Assembly: GCA_003996215.1 (NCBI GenBank)
Contig: QJPP01002958.1
Coordinates: 62,001-126,000, forward strand
Reading direction: 5' to 3'
DNA from: Jaltomata sinuosa
Taxonomy: Eukaryota; Streptophyta; Magnoliopsida; Solanales; Solanaceae
Length of the DNA stretch: 64,000 bases
The notes beneath the pieces are model-generated. The model worked only from the letters and a program-made list of their open reading frames with translations, was not told the origin of the DNA and made no database searches. Shown here in pieces: positions 36,193 through 47,480 of this stretch. Position 1 is the first letter of the stretch; every line of letters starts with the position of its first letter. The position numbers were made by a program, and so were the translations under genes.

Positions 36193-37150
36193 CTAATGTC
36201 TCAAATCATCCACATCTGGCACACATAGATGACCCTGATAATGAAGCACTCCATCTCCCCCTTGGGAGAAGACCTCAACCCGTTGCTGATGAACTGCACC
36301 CTTAAGCTGAAGCAAAATCGGATCACTGTCTTGTTTTGCCTTTACTTCAGCTACCAAGGAAGACTCAAAACCATTCTGAACAATAACACCACCCTCAGTA
36401 GAGTCCATAAGTCGAACTCCTAATCGGGAAAGCCGATGAACATCTTTCACTAATTCTTTCTTCCCATCTTCAATCAAAGCCACACTACCCATGGACAATC
36501 TACTCAAAGCATCCGCTACAACATTGGATTTACCCAGGTGGTAAAGCATACTCATATCATAATACTTAAGGAGCTCAAGACACCTCCTTTGTCGCAAATT
36601 CAACTCATTCTGAGTAAACACATATTCAAGACTCTTGTGATCGGTGAACACATCCACATGAACGCCATACAATTAGTGTCTTCAAATCTTCAAAGCAAAG
36701 ACCATGACCGCCAACTCAAGATCATGAGTAGGGTAGTTCTTCTCATGAGTCTTAAGCTGTCTAGAAGCATAAGAAATCACATTACCTCACTGCATCAATA
36801 CACAACCCAACCGACTCTTGAAGCATCAAAGTAAACCAAAAAGTCATTTAAACCCTCGGGTAGGGTCAACACTGGAGCGGTGGTCAATCTAGTCTTCAAT
36901 TCCTGAAAACACTTTTCACATGAATCAAACCACTAGAATTTTACCTTTTTCAGAGTTAATCGAGTCAAAGGCGAAGCAATGGAAGAGAATCCCTCTACAA
37001 ATCTCCTAAAATAACCAGCCAAACCCAAGAAACTCTGAATATCTGAAAGGGAAGTAGGTCTAGGCAAGTTCTTCACTGCCTCGATCTTTTGAGAATCCAC
37101 ACGAATACCATTTCCTATCATAATATGACCCAGAAAAGCCACAGACTACA
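36193..37150 (-). pseudogene. Element C RT connection and RNase H
   Basis: FLGHIMIGNGIRVDSQKIEA and FLGLAGYFRRFVEGFSSIAS (37142-36940). The RNase H end follows with DVFTDHKSLEYVFTQNELNL, LYHLGKSNVVADALSRLSMG and VLHYQGHLCVPDVDDLRH (36672-36193). Two frame changes and a stop (about 36675-36930) separate these parts. RNase H removes genomic RNA after copying. Confidence 0.8.
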
Positions 37151-37180
37151 TCCAGAACTCATACTTGCTAAACTTAGCAA

Positions 37181-38092
37181 TCAACTGACGATCGTTGAGA
37201 GTCTACAAAACACAACCCTCAAGTGACCCATATGCTCCTCCTCACTCCGAGAATAAATAAGGATATCATCAATGAACACAATCACAAACAAATCCAGATA
37301 CTGCTTGAACACATGGTTCATCAAATCCATAAAAGTTGCAGGAGCATTGGTTAGTCCAAAAGACATAACAACAAACTCATAATGACCATACCGAGTCCTG
37401 AAAGCTGTCTTTGGAATGTCACACTCCCGAACCCAAAGCTGATGATACCCAGATCTAAGATCAATCTTAGAGAAACAACTAGCACCCTGAAGCTGATCAA
37501 ACAAGTCATCAATCCTAGAAATGAGATACTTATTCTTGATTGTGACCTTGTTAAACTGTCGGTAATCAATATACATCTGAAGGGAACCATCCTTCTTATG
37601 CACAAATAACACTTGGGAACCCCAAAGGGATATACTAGGCCTGATGAAACCCTTATCAAGAAGATCCTTCAACTGATCTTTCAATTCTTTAAGTTCCATT
37701 GGAGCCATTCTATAAGGAGGAATAGCGATAGGATGCGTATATGTAATAAGGTCTGTCCCAAAGTAGATCTCCCGCTCAGGAGGAACTCCAGGCAAATCAT
37801 CAAGAAACACCTCAGGAAACTCACTCACAACAGGAACTGACTGGAAGGGAGGGGTCTCGGACTCTGTGCCCATAACCCAAACAATGTGATATATATAACC
37901 CTTAAAGATCATCTTCCTAGTCTTAAGATAAAATATGAAATGACCTTTCGAGGATGGGGGACTACCTTTCCATTCTAATACGGTTTCATTTGGAAACTTG
38001 AAACTGACAACCCGAGTATGGCAATCAACAGAAGCGTAACATGCATACAACCAATCCATACCAAGAATGACATCAAAATAAGTCATCTCCAA
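37181..38092 (-). pseudogene. Element C protease end and reverse transcriptase
   Basis: This is the longest open frame in C, 303 codons. Protease end: YFDVILGMDWLYACYASVDC. Linker: VSEFPEVFLDDLPGVPPERE. RT: KKDGSLQMYIDYRQFNKVTI, RIDDLFDQLQGASCFSKIDL, YEFVVMSFGLTNAPATFMDL and catalytic FIDD at 37265-37276 followed by ILIYSRSEEEH. The RT active site is intact. The frame is lost just after it, at about 37200. Confidence 0.88.
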
Positions 38093-38212
38093 CTCTACTA
38101 AATCCTCTGAAGAGACTCTATGAAGGACTGAGATAGGGCAATTTTGCTAGATTCTCTCGGCTAGGACTGACTCACCAACAGGAGTAGAAACATAAAAGGG
38201 TTTTAAAAGAAA

Positions 38213-39512
38213 TTAAGAACAAACATCAAACTTGCATGCTACATAAGGAGTCACAAAAGATAAGGAAGCACCGGGGTCCAACAAAGCATACACATCTAAA
38301 GAGAAAACCTTCAACATACCAGTAACAATATCTGGGTAACCCTCATGATCCTGACGAGAGTACATAACATAAAGACAGTTCTGGAGTTGTCCACCAGAAC
38401 TAGAAGTTGCGCTCTGCGGGGCTGGTCGCCCTATTGAAGCTTTTGTGGTAGACTGAGTCCTACCTCCCAGCCCCTTCTTAGCTGAAGGGCAATCCCTGAT
38501 ACGATGTCCAACCTGAACACATCCTAAGCAACCACCCGAACCGGCCAGACACTCACCAACATGATTCTTCCCATACTTAACACAAGATGGGTAGGAAGGT
38601 CCTTTAGTAACACTACCCTGATACTGGGAATAGGAACCATGTCCTCTACCACCCTGATCATAACGAGGCCTTGGGGCTTGAGTAGGAGCACTAGCAGAAG
38701 AATGAAAAGGGCCTGATGACTTCTTTTGGAAAGAAGAGCGATGTCTACCTCCGGACCTATGATGACCAAAACCTGATCCCTCAGATCTAACCCTCTTGTT
38801 CTCCCTTGCCATCTCCCTAAGGTTGTCTCCCTCAATCTGATGGGCATGAGTCATGAGTTGGGAAATATTATGTCACTCAACAACAAAGCAGACCTACACT
38901 CTTTCTTCACCAAATCTGAAACTCCATAGATGAACTTGCTCATTTGATCATGCGGGTCCACCACCATAGCAGGAGCATATCTAGACAACTGAGTGAACCT
39001 TAGACTATACTCGTGCATCGACATCGAACCCTGTCTCAAGTTCACAAATTCCTCTACCTTCACTTTCCTAAACTCTCGGGGAAAGAACCTATCAAGGAAG
39101 GCCCTTTCAAAACACTCCCAAGTCGTGGCGATCGCATCTCTCACTCTAGTCTTCTTCCATTGAGTGAACCAAATATGAGCCACATCCTTGAGTTTATAGG
39201 ATGAAATCTCAACACAATCAACCCCAATCACTTGCATAACTTTGAAGATCTTCTTCACTTCATCAATAAAGTTGAGCGGGTCCTCACTCACTTTTGAACC
39301 CCAAAACTCTGGTGGGTTCATACGGATAAAGTTATGAACTCGGGCCGCTACCCCATCTTGAGGGTGGCCTAGGGTAGGAGACTGTTGATTTGCCAAAGTC
39401 TGGGCTAGAAATGGATAGCATTCCTAAACTCATCATTTCTGACATATGGAACCAGAACAAGAGGAGAAGCATTTCGAGAGGCTCGGGGAGGCATGGCACA
39501 TCGTGGAGGCAT
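38213..39512 (-). pseudogene. Element C gag and start of protease
   Basis: It starts at MPPRCAMPPRASRNASPL (39512). After an early stop and frame change it reads RMNPPEFWGSKVSEDPLNFI, ATTWECFERAFLDRFFPREF and MSKFIYGVSDLVKKEC (39396-38851). A frame change near 38855 leads to the nucleocapsid with CLGCVQVGHRIRDC. The protease start has DVYALLDPGASLSFVTPYVA (D-x-G-A kept). A stop at 38213 ends it. Gag and protease are in one frame, as usual for Tekay-like elements. Confidence 0.85.
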
Positions 39513-39704
39513 AATCTGAAACATTCAAGGAAAAGATTAGAGGAACATTAGAGTTAAGCTCTATCGCATGACATGATCATGAAAGAAGTGATGTTTTCTA
39601 TGACATCTCATAGCTTTTCTCTCATATATGTGGCGCGCTTCACATACATGAAAGAGACCCTACTCAATGCGGCTTTCAGACATTCTAGAACTCTTAAACT
39701 TGAG

Positions 39705-39716
39705 GCTCTGATACCA
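39705..39716 (-). promoter_or_regulatory. Primer binding site of element C
   Basis: The minus strand reads TGGTATCAGAGC, identical to that of element B, 4 bases from the LTR edge at 39721. Confidence 0.85.
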
Positions 39717-39720
39717 AGTT

Positions 39721-41145
39721 TGTCATGCCCCAAGGTTATCCCCTAGACATAACACGGGACTCGAGACCACAGGGATCCCAAGCTAACCCTTGGTCATAGC
39801 ATTCTCAAGCAACATAAGGGAAAACATAGCGGAAGCATCATAAGGAAATCCAAAATAGGAAACATAATCATAGATAGATAGTCGAATAGAATGAAATACA
39901 ACTCAGAGATCATCCAACAACATCTATGTCGGAAAAGTCTCTAGGACTAGCATAAAGAGTTGATGGGACAATACCCCAACTAACTCGATAATCTGAAAGA
40001 AAAGGAGAATAAAACTAGAGTAAAGTCTAGCCCTCAAACTATGAGGACTCACCCAAGCTCACTGAGAGTGGCCGAGAACTCTAGCCACGTATCTGTGAAG
40101 GGACACCTGAATCTGCATCGTCAAGGATGCAGCGCAATATGCATTGAAAACATGTAATTTCATGGGTTCATGATACAACTTTCATACTTGGGCTTTTAAA
40201 ACCAATGAAGGAATCATAATCAAATCATGAATAACCAATAAGAAACCATGAATTTAAACATAGAAACTGATTTCATAAATTTTCCCCAACTTTAGATCAA
40301 AACCCTAATATCATAAGTTCATAATTTAACATAAGAATTGGGGATTTGGGGCAAAAGGGTGAAAGGAACTCATTGTTGGAAACCCACATACCTTAATTGA
40401 AGTTAACCCACAAGAATTGGAAAGACTTAGGAGACTTGTTCTTGGAGCTTGGAGAAGAGCATTTCCTCTTTTGGGAGTTGTTTGAACAATTTAGGAGGAA
40501 CTTAGGCTAATGAGGGTGAAAACCCTTCTTGAAATATTCAAAACAACATCACTTAGGGTTTAAAAGGGTGGGTAATGACTAAAATACCCCTGGGAAATAA
40601 TTTGAGAAAAGCTGCCTTAAAGACCCGGCTTCAGGTTCCATGAGTCCACCCCACAGATCGTAGAACTAATCAAGACTTGTGGAATAGAGTTGTGGTTCCT
40701 GAGCCAAACTTTCAAGCTTCTTAAAATGTTCCACAGCTCAACAAGACAAAATATGGAACGTCCCACGAGTCGTCGAACACAATCGTGGTTCTGGGGAAAC
40801 TTGGCTTGTCTCAAGTTCAGTTCCACGAGTCAAGTTCACGACCCATAGGAACTTCCACAATTCATGGAAACGACTCATGGTTCCTGGGGGAATGAACCAC
40901 TCTCTGTTTTTATTCCACAGATTGGTTCCATGACCCGTGGAAAATACCACGACCCGTGAGACTGATCCGTGGTTCTAACAAATGACACAACAACTGAGAC
41001 AAGTATGCAGGATTGAAATCACGAGTCACTTCCATGACTCGTGGAACCATCCATGGCTCATGGACTTGACTCGTGATCCCTGGAAGTTCAAAAAACTTCT
41101 ACAAGTTCTGAGTTTAAAAGCTGACTCAACTTCCAGGGTGTTACA
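39721..41145 (-). repeat. 5' LTR of element C, with a ~740-bp internal deletion
   Basis: It runs from TGTCATGCCCCAAGGTTATC to CTTCCAGGGTGTTACA, 1425 bases against 2165 in the other copy. The difference is one block: after CAATATGCAT (about 40144) it continues with TGAAAACATGTAATTTCATG. That text lies about 740 bases further on in the other LTR (33697). Confidence 0.88.
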
Positions 41146-41569
41146 TGCATTGTTAGATCCAGGGGCTACACTTTCCTTTATCACTCCTTATGTAGCAGTA
41201 AACTTAAGCATTAGTCCAAAAATTCTCCTAGAACCCTTTTCAGTCTCTACTCTAGTTGGTGACCCATTTATAGCTAGACGGGTATACAGAAATTGCCCAG
41301 CCACAGTTTTCCAGAAAGTCACCTCAGCAGATCTCGTAGAGTTAGAAATGGTAGACTTTGATATCATTCTAGGCATATATTGGTTACATTCTTGTTATGC
41401 CTCAGTCAATTGTAGGACTAGGATCGTTCGGTTCTAGTTTCCTAACGAGCCAGTCCTAGAGTTGAAGGGTAGTAACTCAGTGCAAGTAGGTCGTTTCATC
41501 TCCTACCTTAAGGCCAAAAAATAATCTCCAAAGGGTATATATATCACCTTGTTCGGGTTAAGGATTTAA
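41146..41569 (+). pseudogene. Element B protease, 3' part after insertion of C
   Basis: It resumes with LLDPGATLSFITPYVAVNLS (catalytic D-x-G-A intact), then RRVYRNCPATVFQKVTSADL and DIILGIYWLHSCYASVNCRT. Stops at 41435 and 41521 follow. An open frame of 151 codons starting at 40982 reads from the LTR of C into this protease, but this fusion is accidental. Confidence 0.85.
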
Positions 41570-42305
41570 ACTCTGACATCCCAACTCTTGAGTCAGTCCT
41601 AGTAGTGAATGAGTTTCCAGAAGTGTTCCCAAAAGATCTTCCCGAAATTCCTCCCAAAAGGGAAATCGACTTCCAAATAAATCTCCTTCCAGATACCCAG
41701 TCTATTTCGATTCCTCCATACAGAATAGCTCTAGCTGAGCTCAAGGAGTTGAAATAATAGCTCAAGGACCTTCTAGATAAGGGCTTCATAAGACCCAACA
41801 TCTTTCCATAGGGTGCTCTAGTGTTGTTCGTGCGTAAAAAAGATGGTTCCCTCAGAATGTACATTGACTACTGTCAGTTGAACAAGGTCACAATCAATAA
41901 TATATATCCCATCCCTAGGATTTATGACTTGTTCGACTAGCTACAGGGTGCTAGTTACTTTTCCAAGATAGACCTCAGATCCGACTATCATCAGCTCAGA
42001 GTCAGAGATAGTGACATTCTGAAGACAGCCTTCAGAACCGGTATGGTCACTATAAATTTGTTGTTATGTCTTTTTTACTAACCAATGCTCCTACAACATT
42101 CATGGACTTAATGAACAAGGTGTTCAAACAATATTTGGACTTGTTCGTCATTGTCTTCATTGATGATATCCTTGTTTATTCTCGAAAGGAGGAGGAGCAT
42201 GCGACTCATCTGAGGGTTCTTCTATAGACTCTCAAAGATTGCCAGCTATTCGCTAAGTTTAGTAAGTGTGAATTATGGTTACAGTCTATCACTTTCCTTG
42301 GTCAT
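41570..42305 (+). pseudogene. Element B reverse transcriptase
   Basis: VVNEFPEVFPKDLPEIPPKR, then DLLDKGFIRPN, KDGSLRMYIDYCQLNKVTIN and LQGASYFSKIDLRSDYHQLR. There are TAG stops at 41756, 41808 and 41938. After a frame change near 42045 the catalytic FIDD lies at 42156-42167, followed by ILVYSRKEEEH. The frame shifts again before the RNase H open frame at 42306. Confidence 0.85.
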
Positions 42306-43238
42306 GTGGTGTCTAGTGACGACATCCGAGTTGATTCTCAGAAAATTGAGGCAGTAAAGGGCTGGCCTAGACCCGCCTCTCTGACAGACATCAAAAGTTT
42401 CTTTGGTTTGGCTGGTTATTATAGAAGGTTTGTAGAAGGATTTTCATCCATAAATGTCTCATTGACCAAGTTGACTCAAAAAAAAGTCAAGTTTCAGTGT
42501 TCAGATGAATGTGAGAAGAGTTTCTTAGAATTGAAGACCAGGTTGACTACAACTCCTGTTTTGACTCTACCAGGGGGTTTGAAAGGTTATGTGAATTATT
42601 GTGATGCATCCAGAGTCGGCCTGGGTTGTCTTTTGATGCAGCAGGGTAAGGTCATAGCTTATGCTTCCAGACAGTTTAAGGACCATGAGAAGAACTACCC
42701 GACTAATGACCTCAAGCTTACAGTGGTCATGTTTGCCCTAAATATTTGGAGACACTATCTGTATGGTGTTCATGTTGATGTGTTCATAGATCACAAGAGC
42801 CTCCAGTATGTGTTTACCCATAAAGAGTTGAATATTCATCAAAGGAGATGGCTTGAGTTCCTCAAAGACTATGATATGAATGTGCTCTACTATCTGGGTA
42901 AGGCCAATGTAGTGGTTGATTCTCTCAGTAGATTGTCTATGGGTAGAGTATCTCATATTAAGGAAGAGAAGAGAGAACTGGCCAGAGATGTTCATCGGCT
43001 TGCTCGCCTAGGAGTTTGCCTCATGGACACAACAGATGGTGGTGTGATAGTTCCAAATGGGTCAGAATCTTCACTAGCAGCGGAGGTTAGGGGGAAACGG
43101 GATAGTGATCCAATATTGCTTCAGTTAAAGGGTGCAGTTCATCAGCAGATAGTTGAAGTTTTCTCCCAAGGGGGAGATGGTGTACTTCGATATCAGGGTC
43201 GCCTATGTGTTCCTAAGGTGGGTGAGTTGAGACAGTAG
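42306..43238 (+). pseudogene. Element B RNase H region, long open frame
   Basis: This 310-codon frame is the longest in the window. RT connection: DIRVDSQKIEAVKGWPRPAS and FFGLAGYYRRFVEGFSS. RNase H: YCDASRVGLGCLLMQQGKVI, DHKSLQYVFTHKELN and VLYYLGKANVVVDSLSRLSM. The tail VLRYQGRLCVPKVGELRQ leads to the integrase and ends at a TAG. The usual DALSR is DSLSR here. Being cut off from RT, it is a fragment of pol and not a gene of its own. Confidence 0.88.
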
Positions 43239-44516
43239 ATCCTTTCAGAAGCCCATAATTCTAGATATTCCATTCATCCAGGTGCCACTAAGATGTACGG
43301 TGATCTATGGGAAGTCTATTAGGGGAATTACATGAAAAGGGACATCACAAATTTTGTGGCTAAGTGTCCCAACTATCAGCAGGTCAAGGTAGAACATCAG
43401 AAACCAGGAGGTGTGACTCAGGAGATTAGCATTCCTACTTGGAAGTGAGACGTGTTCAACATAGACTTCATTACAGGTCTACCTCGTACACGCAGGTAGC
43501 ATGACTACATTTGGGTGATAGTGGACAGAGTCACTAAGTCAGCTCACTTCTTGGCTGTCAAGACTAAAGATTCAGTGGAGGATTATGCCAGACTCTACAT
43601 CAGCAAAATATTCAGGTTGCATGGAGTTCCCTTGTCCATCATCTCATATAGAGGTCCTCTGTTTATATCTTATTTCTGGAGATCTTTCCAGAAAGATCTT
43701 GGTACTCAGGTTAATCTCATTACAATATTTTATCCACAGACAGATGGTCAGGCAGAGAATATAATTCAGACCCTAAAGGACATGTTGAGAGCTTGTGTAA
43801 TCGATTTCAAGGGTAGTTGGGATGATCACCTACATCTCATAGAGTTCTCCTACAATAACAGCTTCCATTCCAACATTCAGATGGCCCCATATGAGGCCCT
43901 CTATGGGCGTAGATATAGGTCACCTATTGGTTGGTTCAAAGTAGGTGAAGCAGCTTTGATTGTACCAGATTCAGTACATGAGGCTATGGAGAAAGTTCAG
44001 CTCATCAAACATAGGATAAAAATAGCTCCGAGTCGTCAAAAGTCCTATGCAGATGTTAGGAGAAGAGACTTAGAATTTGAAGTTGATGATTAGGTCTTCC
44101 TGAAAGTATTACCCATGAAGGGTGTAGGAGATTCGGCAAGAAAGGGAAGCTCAGTCCCAGATATGTTGGTCCTTACAGAATCCTAAAAAAGGTTGGTAAT
44201 GTTGCTTATGAGTTAGAATTTCCATCAGAACTAGCAGCAGTTCATCCAGTCTTCCATATTTCCCTATTGAAAAAGTGTGTTGGTGATCCGACTTCGATAG
44301 TACCCTTAGAGAGTGTGGTTGTGAAAGATAGCCTCACCTATGAAAAGGTTCCAATTGAGATTCTTAACCGTCAGGTTCGTAGGTTGAGGAATAAAGAAGT
44401 CGCTTCGGTGAAAGTTTTGTGAAGGAATCAATTCGTAGAGGGAGCTACTTGGGAAACAGAAGCATCCATGATGACCAAGTACCCCCACCTCTTCCTCTCT
44501 GACCCAGTTTCATCTT
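43239..44516 (+). pseudogene. Element B integrase and chromodomain
   Basis: Zinc-binding part: AHNSRYSIHPGATKMYGDLW, then AKCPNYQQVK, with the second cysteine of CPNC changed to Y. Core: NIDFITGLPRTR, then SIISYRGPLFISYFW, where the second catalytic aspartate is tyrosine. Then DGQAENIIQTLKDML with the glutamate kept. Frame shifts near 44100 precede the C-terminus and a recognisable chromodomain (EILNRQVRRLRNKEVASVKV, then FVEGATWETEASMM, to 44516). Stops lie at 43319, 43446 and 43497. Integrase function is lost. Confidence 0.87.
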
Positions 44517-44730
44517 GAGGTAAATAGTTCCTCTCCAGTCTCTCATTCTAATCTTGTGAAATTCAGTCTCAGCACCTCGTTACATCAGTTACCCTTGAAT
44601 TTCAGCATACTTGCATGTTACGAAACTCAGTTCAGTTAGATATTAGTTTCTAGTACTCTTTTGGTAGGCATTCCAGCTCTTTCCTTTCAAATTCAGCTTA
44701 TTCAGTCTTCATTCGAGGATGAGTGATCCC

Positions 44731-44743
44731 AAGGAGGAGATAT
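44731..44743 (+). promoter_or_regulatory. Polypurine tract of element B
   Basis: AAGGAGGAGATAT lies immediately before the 3' LTR start TGTAACACC. Confidence 0.8.
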
Positions 44744-46934
44744 TGTAACACCCCAGAACTTCCAAGCCCATACTAAGCTCAGAAAACTAGTGGAAAATAA
44801 AAATTTGTAGAAAAAATTCAAGTTTCCAGGAACCACGGTTCAAAGTATGGACCATAGTTTGGAACTATGGCCCGTCATATTGAACCGTAGTTTGAGTTCC
44901 AGTAGCCTAAAAATTCTACCCCAGGGACCACGGTTAAGAGTACGGACCATAATTCGGAACCACGGTCCGTCTTCTCAACACATAGTTCAAGTTCCAGTAG
45001 CCTCTCAGTACATGTTCCAGGGACTACTGTTAGGACTACGGACCATAGTTTGGAACCATGGTCCATCGTTTTAAACCGTAATCCCAAGTCTAGTAGCCTC
45101 GCAGTTCTAGCTTCAGAAACCATGAGTAAAATGACGGTCTGTACTTTAGAAGAACGGTACATCCTTTGAGTCATGGAAATCCCCAGGCTAAGTCAAGTCC
45201 CAGATACCATGAGTCACATGACGAACAATCGTTCAGGAACACGGTCCGTCCTGTTGAGTTGTAGTTCCTGAGACCAGAGACCTCTAAGATTATTAGGCAG
45301 AACCACGACTCAGTTTGACGGTCCGTCCTCTAGGAGTACGGTCCGTCAACCAAGCTGTGATCCCTGAGTTGCATTTTCAGACTTTTCCTTTCCCTTTTAA
45401 GGACTAAGCTAGGTCATTTTATGTCTTCTAAGCCTAATTAAGCAGTCTAAAACTAACTAAAACCCTCATTCTCCTAAAATCATCGGACTTAGATAGAAAA
45501 GAATCTAAAAGAGGCGTTAATTTCTCCCAAGAACAAGCAGAGGTCTTCATCAAGTTCAGCCCCAAAAATCCAAGGATTTCTTCTTGGATTTCTTCACCAG
45601 GAATGTGGGATTTCAGTAGTGGGTTCCTTTCACCCATTAGGTCCCTAGAATCCAGTCAGTCTTAAGTTTTTCTCTCCATGATTGTTTCAGACCTAGAGTT
45701 CCTAAATCTTAGGGATTTACTGTAATTCAATCCTTACAGCTTTTATAGTATTGATTGCGTGTCTCTTGGAGAGTTAGTATAGTTCTATGAATAATGCTCA
45801 GTAATCCTAGCTTGTAAAAATTCCAGTATTTCCATGAATTTAGCTTGCTAGACATATCAGTTATATGCTTATGCTTCAGAAATTGAATGCCACATCTTTT
45901 ATCCTATGTATGTTGCATTCTTAGTCAATTATCATTATTTTGAGCTATTGTGTATTTTATTACATTATTACTTACATTCAGTGGGAGTAGATGTCGTACC
46001 GACGGGACGAGGGGATGAAAGCTTAGCTGTCAGTTTAGGCTAAGACCTTTAGAAGCAGTCCCCAAGTCCCAGAACTACGGTGCCACTGTAGGTTTAAAGG
46101 AGTCAGCTATCAGACTAGGTTGCACCTCCTTGTCCCTTGTGAACATCAGTAGTTGATCCACGTCATACTTGTTCATACCTTTGGCAAGGTATGAACACCC
46201 TTCTATCCAGGGTTACAGGTTGGCCCCATAGTTAGCTCACTTGGGGTATGTCGGTTAGTAGTGTCTCCCACAGTCAGATTCATGTGCATTGACCTTGTAT
46301 ACATTAGTTATGTTCAGTATTCAGTTCAGCATGTTATCTCATGATTTATACTTGGTCATTGCATTCAGTTCAGCTTTCAGTTATGTTGCAGTATGTCTAC
46401 TCTCATGTTCAGTTCTATATTGTCCAACTTGTACATATCCTGCGTGGTCAATACATTCAACGTACTGACACATACTTTATGCTACATATTTTAATGATGT
46501 AGGTTCAGGTACTCAGCATCCAGACCGTGCCAGGCTGATTTCTGGTCCACACTTAGCAGCTCAGCGGTGAGTCCTCATTAGTCCGAGGACGATAGACATG
46601 CTTACATTCCCAGTATTTATTTCAGTTTTCAGATTTATTAGAGTTAGCTGAGGGCATGTCCCACCAACTCCTATTCAGTTAGAAGGCTTTCAGACATAGA
46701 CTAGATTTAGCAGTCCTTAGTGTGGTCTTCAGTCAACACTATGTTATTTTATGACTTCTTTGATATTCAGATTCTTGGGTTCTCCCCGTTTTTATACATT
46801 AAACTATTTTAGCTTCCGCACAGTGGATGTCTTAACCTGATTTCGTATAGATATGCCATGCCATGGGTTAGCTTGGGGTCACCCGTGACACTAAGCACCG
46901 TGTTACATCCAGGGGGTAGCTTCTGGGCATGATA
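44744..46934 (+). repeat. 3' LTR of element B
   Basis: 2191 bases from TGTAACACCCCAGAACTTCC to AGCTTCTGGGCATGATA, followed by the duplication GTACT. It is homologous end to end with 28840-31064, including the ACGGTCCGT field at 44824-45350. Confidence 0.92.
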
Positions 46935-46939
46935 GTACT

Positions 46940-47480
46940 ATTATTATATGTGAACTCTGCCAAGGATAAGAACTTCTCCCAGTAACCCTTGAAATTAATA
47001 ACACAGGCTCGCAACATATCCTCTAGAATCTGAATAGTGCGCTCCGACTGACCGTCAGTCTGCGCATGAAAAATAATGATAAGCTCAACTCTAGTACCCA
47101 AATCCCTCTGAATAGACCTCCATAAACATGATGTAAATTGAGTACCACGATCATAAATGATAGAAACTGGCACACCATGCAAATGGACAATCTCACCAAT
47201 GTAGATCTGGGCCAACCTCTTGGAACTGTAGGAAGTCTAAATCAGAAAAAAGTGAGTAGACTTCGTCAACCTATCCATGATGACCTAAAAACATCAAATC
47301 TCTGCAAAGTACGTGGCAAACCAACTATGAAGTCCAAAGCTATCCTCTCCCATTTCCACTCCAAAATGAGTAGCCTTTGAGTCAAACCACCTGGTCTCTG
47401 GTGGTCAAACTTCACCTGCTGACAATTCAAGCACCTAGACACGAAATATGAGATATGTCTCCTCATCCCACACAACCATT
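46940..47480 (-). pseudogene. Element D integrase zinc-binding and core domains
   Basis: Minus strand: MRRHISYFVSRCLNCQQVKF (zinc-binding part), then RIALDFIVGLPRTLQ with the first catalytic D. After a frame change come VSIIYDRGTQFTSCLW (second D) and DGQSERTIQILEDML (E). EFTYNNS at the end is where element B is inserted. The catalytic triad is intact. The matching continuation lies at 28839 downward, 18 kb away. Confidence 0.83.

Larger units (their letters stand above)
32536..41145 (-). mobile_element. Complete chromovirus C nested in element B
   Basis: It is 8610 bases long and flanked by the perfect duplication TGCAT (32531-32535 and 41146-41150). Minus-strand order: 5' LTR 41145-39721, primer binding site 39716-39705, gag, protease, RT, RNase H, integrase, chromodomain, polypurine tract and 3' LTR 34700-32536. 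All domains are present but separated by frameshifts and stops. It belongs to the same broad group as B, G and F but is a different subfamily from B (its LTR ends GGGGCATGACA on the minus strand, with text unlike B between the edges). It must be younger than B. Confidence 0.92.
28840..46934 (+). mobile_element. Complete chromovirus B (Tekay/Del-like) with element C nested inside
   Basis: Two LTRs (28840-31064 and 44744-46934) are flanked by a perfect 5-bp duplication GTACT (28835-28839 and 46935-46939). The inside holds, in order, primer binding site, gag, protease, RT, RNase H, integrase, chromodomain and polypurine tract. Element C interrupts the protease. Without C the element would be about 9.5 kb. 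In the first 300 bases the LTRs differ at about one position in ten by eye, so this is an old insertion. It landed in the integrase gene of D. Confidence 0.92.
23234..47480 (-). mobile_element. Chromovirus D, split by solo LTR F and by element B
   Basis: The pieces 23234-25700, 27693-28839 and 46940-47480 join into one minus-strand element. They give integrase zinc-binding and core domains, integrase C-terminus, chromodomain and a 3' LTR (edge TGTTTTAATGACC at 28147, other edge GGTCATGACA at 23234). RT, gag and 5' LTR are lost where a Copia fragment abuts at about 47480. F lies within its LTR and B within its integrase core. Confidence 0.75.

Noticed and set aside
37181..38092. Endogenous pararetrovirus (caulimovirus) origin of the RT frames
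   Set aside because: Order, LTRs, primer site, integrase and chromodomain show Ty3-gypsy retrotransposons; no movement or coat protein is seen.
40982..41437. A 151-codon gene spanning the end of element C and the protease of B
   Set aside because: It is an accidental frame across the LTR border and the TGCAT duplication.
42306..43238. A functional 310-codon gene
   Set aside because: It is the RNase H section of element B pol, cut from RT by frameshifts; openness alone does not show function.
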